This document shows, piece after piece, positions 52,185 through 61,556 of a stretch of 64,000 nt of DNA. The DNA is from Microthyrium microscopicum. Its lineage: Eukaryota > Ascomycota > Dothideomycetes > Microthyriales > Microthyriaceae. The stretch covers positions 2,052,070-2,116,069 of the forward strand of contig MU004236.1 of NCBI GenBank assembly GCA_010405405.1, in the 5' to 3' direction. Numbering within the stretch: position 1 is the first letter of the stretch; each line of letters starts with the position of its first letter. Under the pieces are notes generated by a model that worked only from the letters and a program-made list of their open reading frames with translations, did not search any database and had not been told where the DNA came from. A program made the translations under genes and the position numbers.

Positions 52185-52784
52185 TCATCGTCGAGAGTAC
52201 CTGGATTTGTTATGAGCAAGAACATGTCTTTCGTATCTCGGTTGGTCCAATCGAGATTCATACACTCGAGTAATCTCTTCCAGCGCAGCCTCATTCAACT
52301 CATCCTCACTGCGAACCTTCTGCTTCTGAATCTCTAGCCCTCGAAAAGCCTCATCACTATGTGTCTGCGCTCGTTGCGTATCCTTCGTTCTTGTGGCTCG
52401 TCTTTCCTTTTCGTCCGAACTACAGCAGAACGCTCTAGAGATTGTCAGTTTCCAAGGTCAGGTTTCAATTAGCAGTGCTGAAATGACTTACATGCAACAT
52501 GCTAAGAAAATAAGAATTATTACACCCATAAAGGACCCTACCACAGCCCAGATGATTATACTTGCTCTTTTGGCCTGTTCAGCGGTCATGTTGCCACTCC
52601 TGAACCTGCAGCAGCAACCACAATCACCATCGATATCTCTGCGCATCATAGGCCGACTAATATCTGTCCATGGCGCACTGGGAATGGCATCGTGAGCTGT
52701 AGCTAGCGAAGGTGGTAGATAATCTATTTGGGGGAGTGGCGATGGCATGAAGACTCCAGGAGAGAGCGCAGGTATGGGCGACAT
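52185..52784 (-). CDS. Small single-pass membrane protein, tandem family member B, 2 exons
   Basis: Exons are 52784-52492 and 52434-52185 on the minus strand, giving 180 residues. An open frame extends upstream to 53030. I start at the ATG giving MSPIPALSPG because both paralogues begin with MSP[IL]P. The N-terminal part is rich in P and S, followed by a cysteine cluster (C55, C57-59) and M-T-A-E-Q-A-K, then one membrane helix at about 75-100. The 57-nt phase-2 intron (GTAAGT donor, CTCTAG acceptor) falls directly after the helix, exactly as in members A and C. The cytosolic tail is charged, rich in E, R and K, and probably helical. Function unknown. The family might be a receptor-like or cell-wall-sensing membrane protein, but nothing here proves it. 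Confidence 0.7.
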
Positions 52785-53026
52785 GCTTGTCTGTAAGTCG
52801 CATAAGAAGAAATGAAGAAGAAAAATAGCATTGTTTTTGAGAAAATTTGGTATAAGGATATCTGAAAATATATCAATTTGTGTCTCTAGGTACCGTATAA
52901 CGATAGTATCCATCTCTAAGCCTGAATGGCCATCATAGCGTGTCGTATGCTCTTGGCGTATGAAATATGTACCATAACCAGACACTTCTAAGACCTTGGA
53001 ATTTCCACTATCAAAGTAAATGATCT

Positions 53027-53573
53027 TCAAGCGATGTCCTTCTCATTCTGCACGCATTCCGCCGAGACGAACGTAGTAGTGCTGGCATTTGAAGCAGTCT
53101 CGTCGCCAGTGGAAACCTCAACATTAGAAGCATCCTTTGCTAATTGAGCTTGTGCTGCGACCCTCTTTCTCTTTTTGCTGTCGCGGTAACAAGAAGAACT
53201 GTAGACTATCAGCGCATTCTGGGGACTGTAACCGAGAGACTTACATCATTGCTGCCAGGATAATGATCAGTGAGACTCCACAACACACTGATATTGCAAT
53301 AGTAAAGTCCCTGGTGGCTTTACTTCTAGCGTGGGCTTTATCAGTAGCTTCTTGAGCCACTTGTTCCGGCGTGAGAGGTTCGCCACAGAAGCATTTGCCA
53401 GCAGGCACGAGTATACCTCCGAGATACCTGCTTCTGGCAAACAGTTGGTGTGTGGAGTTGATTGCATTGATGAAAACATAGTTCAATTTGGCGACTGAAG
53501 GAAGCGAATCACCTGAGAAGGAAGGCGAAGAAGCATTGTAACTTTGGTGGGAGAGTGCTGGTAGAGGCGACAT
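53027..53573 (-). CDS. Small single-pass membrane protein, tandem family member C, 2 exons
   Basis: Exons are 53573-53245 and 53198-53027 on the minus strand, giving 166 residues. It begins MSPLPALS. It has N-glycosylation sequons (N-A-S at 13, N-S-T at 39), a C-F-C-G motif at 61-64, then L-T-P-E-Q and a single membrane helix at about 90-110. The 46-nt phase-2 intron (GTAAGT donor) again lies right after the helix. The tail starts S-S-C-Y-R-D-S with a K-K-R-K-R basic stretch and ends acidic. It shares a cysteine-then-T-[PA]-E-[QE]-x-A motif before the helix with A and B. It is the most distal of the array and 579 bp from the DUF2237 gene. Function unknown. Confidence 0.7.
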
Positions 53574-54152
53574 GTTTGTAGTACCGGTAGGTTAGAATCT
53601 TGAAAGTTGAAAATTGAAGAGTGCTTATTCCCTCAGAAAACGGCGAGATGGTCACTGATATATCTGACGTTTCCATTATGGGACATCCAGCAGACAGATC
53701 ATGCGGGCATGAAAACTAGATCTGCTGTGTAATAGTTCATACTATCGTGTTCTTGGCTGCTCGAGTTTGGTATAATTCCATTGCAAGGCTCTTGGTGTCG
53801 AGTTAGCCGCAGCGTAGGTGGTCTTCGTCAACCATGAATTGAGCATTGTCTCGAGTAGAGATGCGTACTTACATCTGAACATTCTCTTATTGCATTTTTG
53901 AACTCTGGAGCTCTGTGGCTCCATTGCAGTGTGTAGAATAGATTTGTGTGTGAAGGTGTTCCCTGAAAAGTTTCAGCAGCAAAAGCTCCTGAATAGAAAT
54001 ATTATTTGATGTAAAATCCATATATTGCATGAAAGATCTCATACTTTCAAATTTAGCAAAGTGATAGATACTTCATCATAGACGAGATTGAGGCACGTCG
54101 ATTATCCAACTGAGCAGACGAAAATGGTGTATCGATAGCCATATACTTCTCC
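53574..54152. other. Intergenic region between member C and the DUF2237 gene
   Basis: A short minus-strand frame (53924-53742) begins M-E-P-Q and meets a good GTAAGT donor and a GCTAAC branch. Splicing there would produce an immediate stop, so I do not call a gene. No further paralogue of the tandem family could be read here. Confidence 0.4.
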
Positions 54153-54676
54153 TTATTCCTCCTTGTCCACGGCAAACTTCTTCAAATCATCCAAATCAAC
54201 AGAATCGAGAGCTTTCTCATGTGTTGCATTCAAAAACACTCTGTTCAATGATCAGCAACATCCTTGTCATATACCGAAGCCGCCCACTTTGGGACCATTC
54301 GATCCTCTGCTCCTTTGCCAGCTTTGCAAGCCTCAAGCCAACGGGATGCACAAAGGCACCATTTACACCCGTCAGTCAATCCAGCCTGCCGCAAGTCATT
54401 TCCTCGTGAAGCAGTAAAGTCAAGAAATTCGTCTGTAACGACAGCTACAAGTTGATTAGCGATTATGTTCACATGCGAGTTGAACAATGCACGTACCGGC
54501 AACACTATGATTTCCAGAATCGCCGGCTGGCACTTTACAATAGCCATCACGCATATAGCCAGTCATCGGCGCCGTGGAGTGAAGCTTCAACTGCCGACGA
54601 AACACTGCAATATGTAAGTCACAAACCCCAGCACTATCAGAAAAAAGCAAAAATACGTACCATTTAAACTTGACAT
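54153..54676 (-). CDS. DUF2237-family protein, 4 exons
   Basis: Exons are 54676-54661, 54604-54497, 54444-54288 and 54240-54153 on the minus strand, giving 122 residues. The first exon is only 16 nt (M-S-S-L-N plus one base). The protein matches the small DUF2237 family almost end to end: S-T-x-P-M-T-G-Y-x-R-D-G-Y-C (15-28), G-N-H-S-V near 36-40, V-V-T-D-E-F-L (43-49), the hallmark W-C-L-C-A-S-R-W (70-77) and the A-T-H-E-K-A-L ending region. Conserved cysteines are C28, C68, C71 and C73. All three introns (56, 52 and 47 nt) are needed to keep these motifs. The last donor is GTGGGC, which is unusual. The biochemical role of the family is unknown; it is found in bacteria, plants and fungi. Confidence 0.88.
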
Positions 54677-56262
54677 TGTCGAATTTTGGAACGTAGAAAG
54701 TTGTATGTATCAATTCTTGTCTTTCCGGTCGTCCCGATCGCGCATGGAAATGATAAAAGCCAGCCCGATAGCTAAAGATTGAAGAAAGAGAAACTCATAA
54801 AGATCGCGTTGCTGCCAGGCCATAAATGCGGAGAAGCCACTGCCTCCAACTACAGGTGATGAGGTCATAGTTGGTGCAAATCGTCAACGCGGATGTATTG
54901 GGAATTTGGGATCGTTTGTTTGAGAATGGATGATGAGAAGACAGAACGTCTCTTCTTTTTTTGTCAAGATCGTAGGAATACGTCGATCGGGAACCTTTAC
55001 ATAAACAGGAACCAGGAAAATATGTAGCGGCGGGGTGCACAAGGGCTTTTGCTGAGAAAACGGCACAAATGTTGGTTAACTGGGAAGGATTTCCGGCAAA
55101 ATCGGACCAACCCGCGATACAGGTTTGGCTCGTGGGTTGTATGGAGTAGCAAACAGCTTTCTGGGGATTGGGAGAGCTTCAAATCTGCTGTGGGAATGGA
55201 ACGGTCTTTGTAGTCCCATTGCTTGAAGCAGCGACCTACATTATCTGTTTAACTGGAGCCATCAATGCCAGAACGTGAAGAGGCGATTTATGCCCTGAGA
55301 GGACCAAAGCACAACGCAAGGTCTGGTACGTGGTGTTGCGCGCATAATAGGCGTAGAACGGCTCGAGAACCGGCGGCCCGTGGAAGCGCATTACTTTTTG
55401 ATTTGGTCATTGACTGTTTATCAAGGTGGGCAATGATCGAAATACATTAGGGACAGCCTGAAGCCATTTTCATTATTTGAAGTCGTATACGAATTTGGGA
55501 TAGAAGGCTCTTCAATAGCCAGAAAGTGCCAAAACTAGAGTATAGTGATCTTGATATTGGATGGACTTGCATGCAGCGATCACAACCATGCTGCAGATAA
55601 TCTACAATTCGCGCCTTTTGAGATCGTTGAGCAATGTCAATGTGGTCGTGGTGGTTGGAACGGAAGAAGTGGCATGCATCAAAACAAGTTTTCCTTTTGC
55701 TCACAATTCCGTTCCTTGATTTCCTGGTTCTGGAAAGACCGACAAAAGAAATGAGTAATTCAGGTTGAAACATTGAAAGCAATGGCAAACCACTCGTTTA
55801 GTACCCCATGATCGTTCCCAGGTACTTCTCCATGATTTATATCCCCGAGATTGGGATTAATATAGTACCGTCCTTTAAAGCGTTCACACCACGTTCGAAC
55901 CACCAACCAATAACGCAAATTGCCAATGTGATCAAAACATGATGTTTATTTTTTGGTTCATCTGCCTACTATCTCGTGAGGCTATCTCAAATTCATGGGT
56001 GCATAATCGCTTCCCAATGATTTACTATTGGACCAACATCTGTTTCGTGCATACTAACATTACATGCCATTCGTGAAACCGTTTCCTTTTTTTGCCCATA
56101 ACTCCGAACTCGTGCATATGCATGCAACCTCCGAATTACCAGAAGCCGACTCAAAAATAACGCTGAATTAAGGGCCTGTGAACGAGGCAAAAGGAGGGAA
56201 GAAAGGAAAATTCCGGTTCTCTCCACCATCCAGAACCGTAGCATCTAGCACTGTATGCATGA
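54677..56262. other. Intergenic region, no supported gene
   Basis: This 1.6-kb stretch lies between the DUF2237 start and the ELL stop. Several frames of 60-113 codons exist on both strands but none shows a domain, a signal peptide or matching splice sites. No RNA gene or repeat was recognised. The composition is normal. Confidence 0.45.
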
Positions 56263-58425
56263 TCAAACTCGTAGTCCGCCAGTCAATTTTCGCTTCATGT
56301 CTTCCAGCGCATAGTGCTGCTTCAACAGCTCTTCTCGTTCGGAAGATGTTGGGCCATTGGGTCGAGCCTGGAGTTCCACATATCGCTTCTTATAAACTGC
56401 GTACCGCCGCTGGAACTTTTCGGCAAGAGTGACCCGTTGGTGATGCGACATGTTGTAATCTGGACTAGTGACACTGCTGTCATCGGACACCTGGGCGGTG
56501 CTACGAGGCCGACCAGTAGATTTGTTGCCGTTTGTAGCAGTGCCGTGCGATCGCGATAGGCTGTCGCCATTGGCCATTTTGCGGACTTTTATGGGAACGC
56601 TGTCCAAGGAGCTGCTCGAGCTGTCGTCTGGCGACTTCCGCTTGAGGGGAGTGCTCTTGGCTGTCGCGGGCTTCATCTTGGGTGTGCCCAAAGGTGTGGT
56701 CGTCCGGGCCTTCTTGACTAACACATCTCTATGCGTCTCCAGAGCCTTCCGTTTGAGGTTCTTGACCCCGTTGGATTTGGAAGGCGAGACAGCGGCCGAG
56801 AGGGCTTTGTGCACTGGGTGCGACTCCTCGAAATCGGAAGCGTTGACTGGAGGTGACAGGCTCAAAGGAGAAGGATTCTTTGGCTTGTTTAGCAATGCCT
56901 TTGCTGAAGTGCTTGGCTTTGCTTCCTTGGCTGGTCGTCTCGCTGGCGACTGTGTAGATGCCGGTTTGGTGACCTTGGCCGGCTTCATCTTTGGAGTGTC
57001 CCGTTTGAGTGACTGGGCCTCCGATCTTGAGGCACTGCTGGCTGCTACCTCTCGACTCTTTGGAGTGCCTTTGGTCTCCCGCTTCTCCTCCTTCTTCGCC
57101 ACTGGCGCCTTCTCGCTCTTCTTTTCCACCTTCTTCTCTGTCCGCTTTCCTTGTGCGCTCTTGAGCACTGGCTTGAGGTTGGGAGTTGACACTTTTGGTG
57201 CCTGTAGTTTCAGTTTGGAGAGCGATATCCCTTTGTTGCGGTCCTCTTTAGGGAGTAGATTCTGCCAGATTGGATCTTCCTTATCAATTCGTTGGCGATC
57301 GAAAGCACGAATGGCATTTTCAATACAAGCTTCTCGTTGCGGCTTTGTATATGGGAACTCGAAAGGTTCAACAGTGAGCCAAGTCTTTGAAGATAGTTGC
57401 CAGAGATGGGCTTCATCTTCCTTGGCAATGTTTCCTAGGATTTTGATTGCCTCCTCCTGTGATGATCTGACACGAGAGTAGCAATCACGCAGTGAAAGAG
57501 GACCTGTGGCTAGCAGGTGGGTCAGAGCTCGCTTTACGGCCTTCGTGCGATTTTCAGTGGGCGATAGGTTTGGATCGCGGGGCATCTTGGAGGTAGCTTT
57601 GTCGTCGGAATCGTCAGGATTGAATGAAGAAGCGGGATTTTGTCCACGACGAGAGGATATACTGGGAACAACTTGGGTTCTATAATGGAAGGACGAGTTA
57701 GTCTTTTATGCAGTAGAACTTCTAGATCGCTGTGGTGGTTGAGAGTGGTTTAATTGAGGAAAGGTCCTCAATAGACACCGACAATGGACAATTATATCGT
57801 TACAATACGCATTGTCTCAATATAATTACTCATTGACGGCCAAGAAGTGTGGTTTCTAGCCTGGCAAGTGCGAACCAAGGTGGGGAAGGCACGTTGGAAC
57901 TGCCCAGAGCCAGATTGGGGAAGGTACGATGGGAAATTGGAAGGCACGCACGTTCTGGCAGCTTGCTCCTTCTGTATGGAGGCCATGTTGTTCTTCAATG
58001 CTTCGAGCGCCTGGTCCATGCCGGCTGACTGCTCCTCCATCTTCTTCACCCCCAATGAATGGGAAATCAGTCCTGCAAACTCCCATTGTCCCTTGTTCTC
58101 TTCATCTTCTTGGTATAACTCGTGCCGTATATTCGAGGGCCGACAATCCAGAACGTGGTTATGGTTTCCGAGCCGAAGCATCTGTTGCCGTCTGTTAGCC
58201 GTCTGGTCGCAGCCCATTGCGCACCACCCAACATACAGGAGTCCGGCCAAACGATATCTGAGGCTGTTTGCCGCTGCGGGCAGCCGCCAGAAGTTCCTCG
58301 AGAACAGCATTGCTCATGTCCAGCTGCATCACCTGCACGCTCTTGGACTCTGCCCCGGCCCTTCCAAGAAACTCGTCCGGAGCCCCATTTAATATTATGG
58401 GCGTTCGAAAATTGAGTTTGTCCAT
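56263..58425 (-). CDS. RNA polymerase II elongation factor ELL, 3 exons
   Basis: Exons are 58425-58237, 58181-57952 and 57679-56263 on the minus strand, giving 611 residues. The N-terminal region (about 25-140) matches the fungal ELL N-domain, including I-S-F-G-R-T-P joined by splicing to a L-R-L-G-N-H-N-H strand. A winged-helix-like segment (about 185-281) starts with the V-K-R-A-L-T-H-L-L-A-T-G-P-L-S helix and ends D-P-I-W-Q-N-L-L, both typical of the family. A long lysine/serine/proline-rich disordered linker follows. The last 50 residues (about 561-606) form a charged helical hairpin like the occludin/ELL domain. ELL suppresses pausing of RNA polymerase II in the nucleus. Intron 2 is 272 nt, intron 1 is 55 nt with a GCTAAC branch. 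The start ATG (58425) is the first plausible one; an upstream exon cannot be excluded. Confidence 0.82.
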
Positions 58426-61400
58426 GGTACTATTTATTTGTAGGAGCAATTATGTGGTATGTTGTGTATGGTAGGGAAAGGGTGCTGACGACCCGCCCTG
58501 GGGGTGGCAGGGCCCTTTGGTAGAGTGCTACCCGTGCCAGTCGCTGCAAGTCTGTCACCAGCTGGAAAATGATGCTGTGAAGTGTTCGATGGCGGTGAAA
58601 AGCATGTGGGCAAACGGACACCGAATATCAGGCAAACAATTGTAGAGCGGTCGTGGTGGGCTTCGAGGCCTCTGGTAGGTGAGCTGGGCTTGAGGCGGAT
58701 CAGCAAGCCTTAGTTGACGGCATACAAGCCAAAACTACGCTGTAAAGAAGGAAGTTCCCGAGAGTTGGAGAAAGGCTGGCTAGAATGCTGTAACATGCAA
58801 ATGCTAACAGTAACAGTCTCACCAAATAATGCAGAGCGTGCAAACCAGTAACAAGAGGAAGAGTATGGAAGGTGAAGAAAGGTTGGGATTAGAAAGCAGA
58901 TTGGAGGTTTCCAGATGGAGCACCAAAGAGATCTGGGACTGGCAAGCTGGTAGGGCCAGGCGGCTTAACGTGGGCAAGAGGCGGAAGGGAGTGTCTGGTG
59001 TCTGGGGACTGGCGTGTCTCGCTGCCACAATTTGACAGGGTCAGGAAATAATACGCCAGGAATTACCACTACTGCTCCACGCTCCAACAAAGAATCTGGC
59101 ACTAGCCGCAACAACCTCACTCTCTATTCGCCTATACGTCTACGAGGTCTGCTATCCGATTGTCTCTATGGCCCTCCAGCAATTGTCTTGGCTCCGAACC
59201 CTTGAGAGACGAACAAAAGCCGGCTCCCGCAGCTGAAGAATGAACCAGTTTAGTCAGACTTGTACTATTCCAGAAATCCGTCAGACTGCAGGCGAGCACA
59301 AGGTGGGTTCGAAAACAGACGACAGGCCCATCTGTGCAACCCTGGCTTACTTGACTGCTCTTCTCTCTTGCATACTTTCTGCATGGCGCCATGGATCAGG
59401 CGTTATTGGAGCGAGGTACATTGGGACCTTCTTTCGAGCCCTCCTCCAAGCAGCAATGTCAGTCGTATCAAATTCTTGTCAAGAGTTCCGATAGTCAAGA
59501 GATTGATCATATTGTTTGTCTAAGACAGTTACAGAATCCGCCTCGGCCATTTCATAGTCACTGGGTGAGTTTGTGGGACTGGTAAATCACTCCGCTTGAG
59601 CTCTTGGAAATCTGCAGGTGGCAGGTTTCGCAAATGGATGAAGCTGGGCATCCCGTAAACCTGGGGCCCAGCGGAACGGCGCTGCGTACGGCACCTTTGG
59701 CAGGCAAGGCAAGTTGATGCGACCACACCTGCATCAGTTTGATATTTCTTTGCTTTTCAAACTTATCCCTCTAACTTGTGAGTTGGCAGCAACTTCTGGT
59801 TAGAAATGGGTTTAGCCAATAGCACCCAAGACTATGCTCCACCAAATACCTTCTGATATTCGTCTGCTGAGCATCTCGTACACACCATCATCTTGCAACC
59901 AAATTACACCGTACTTTGCGCAACAGGTTTTGTCATATGGTACATGCCGTTGTAACTCCGCCACAGTGGTCTGCTTTGCGTCAATCAAATCTACTATTGA
60001 TTGAATTGCTGACCAGGAGTTTGGCATGGGAAGCGAGAGGATTAAATTACAAGTCATCCAAATCGATTGGATCATTATGCCTCGCCTCGCCCACTCACGG
60101 TCCCACGCGGAAGCTAAAATGGTATTTTTCTGCAATACTCTTTGGGTCCATCTTCCTTGCTTGAAGGATAATAGATCTACTACTTCCCGTCACCTTGTTT
60201 CGAATATTCATAGCATTTCCCTGACTTTGTCAACTCCTTCAAGGATTTCTAAATAACAGCAGCAATGTCACCATTTTCAAAAAGCACTTTCATAGCGGCC
60301 GGTGAGAAAAGACCAGCTCACAAGCTCAACATGCAATGGCAAGGATCTTTGCCAGCGGAGGTTTTCAACGTCCGTCCAGCTCCAGCCGAATACAATGCCT
60401 ACATGGATAAGAATGAACAACAACAAAAACGACATACTGATCCGCTTTGCTTTCCCCAGCTGCCGCATTGTGCCTGTAAGGACCGTAAGGCATGTATACC
60501 GGGCACTGTTCCTCGGACGATCAACCCAGGGTCCAGGGACATCCCCAATTAACTCCACGCATCCTCTGTGATTGCAGGAGGAATCCAACTCCATTTTCGT
60601 ACTGCGTAAAAAGTATCAGAGCAGGTCCAATCTGAGCGTTTCGTACCTGTACATCCAGCGGGGATGTACAAAACCTCAAAGTTTAATTCAGTGACTTTGG
60701 GCTCCATTCCCACAATAGAACTGTATGAAATTGGGCGAGCAATGCCAGCCATTCGCTTATACACTTCAAGTAGCCCTCCAGAACTGTTTCATAGCAACGT
60801 TTCCAAACACAATCCACTACTGAAAGGTACCTCCATTACTTACCACACATCAAATCATTAGCATGTCCCTCGTGGTCTTTCAAGTAACCAAACTAGTCCG
60901 ATTTGTACAATGGCCCTGAGCATTAGCATCCTGTCACCCATCTTCCTTCCTCTCACGTAAGGTGACACCTATAGACTAGCATCGGCCAATGGTGAGCAAT
61001 GTCTCTCTATTTTTGGCCACATCAGGTGGTGCATCTGTGCCGACGGGCTGATATGAAAAAAATACCACGGCCTACGCCGCTCTCGTGCCCTTGCTTTGAC
61101 AGGGCAACGGTATATTATTGCGGGGGAGGGCATTAATTTGACCCAGTTCGTCATCGCCTCTCTTTCGCTCCCGAGCGTCGCCATGTGCTTCGTTGATCAG
61201 AATAATTGCACAAAAGAATGATGTGAGTGAAGTGGATGAGCAAGAGAGCATCCTTGTCTTAATTTTGGGCGATGGCGAGGGTGATATAATCGATTGGAAG
61301 TATGTTGGTCCGGCCATCACGTACGATCTTTGTCCCTCAATTTTGCTGAATTAGTGTCTTTCGGTACCAGACCTTGAACGTTCATACAGGTCATTCGGCA

Positions 61401-61556
61401 TATCATTTACATTTCGAGTCCTTTTCTACACTCTAGCAACGAAGGAAACTTGCCTGCACCTAGCCTCAGTAGTCACTTTTTGCTTTGTACACCAAGAAGC
61501 AAACAGATCGTTTGAGTCAAATCTGTATCTATAGTACTATCCCGCGAGGGGATCAC
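58426..61556. other. Gene-poor 3.1-kb region before island 3
   Basis: The composition is ordinary and no RIP is visible, yet no convincing gene was found apart from the weak candidate at 60265-60552. Frames such as 59812-60135 (minus) and 61072-61320 (minus) lack motifs and splice support. The ELL promoter must lie in the first part. Unannotated long non-coding RNA or a very divergent gene is possible. Confidence 0.45.
60265..60552 (+). CDS. Possible small protein of unknown function
   Basis: A 95-residue open frame starts with ATG in a good context (CAGCAATGTC). The first 70 residues look protein-like: a charged start, an alanine/proline patch, K-N-E-Q-Q-Q-K-R, then a cysteine pair in H-C-A-C. 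A GTAAGG donor-like site lies at the H-C-A-C codons, and joining it to the TTGCAG acceptor near 60576 would give an immediate stop. No signal peptide or membrane helix is present and no family is recognised. It may be a chance frame. Confidence 0.2.
   Translation: MSPFSKSTFIAAGEKRPAHKLNMQWQGSLPAEVFNVRPAPAEYNAYMDKNEQQQKRHTDPLCFPQLPHCACKDRKACIPGTVPRTINPGSRDIPN

Noticed and set aside
53742-53924. Possible fourth small gene next to the tandem family
   Set aside because: It has a start codon and a good donor site but splicing gives an immediate stop, and it has no membrane helix or MSP[IL]P start.
56468-57481. 337-codon open frame on the + strand
   Set aside because: It is the antisense shadow of the lysine/serine-rich ELL coding exon; codon bias on the complementary strand explains its openness.
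59812-60135. 107-codon minus-strand open frame
   Set aside because: No recognisable motif, signal or splice sites, and it overlaps other equally open frames.
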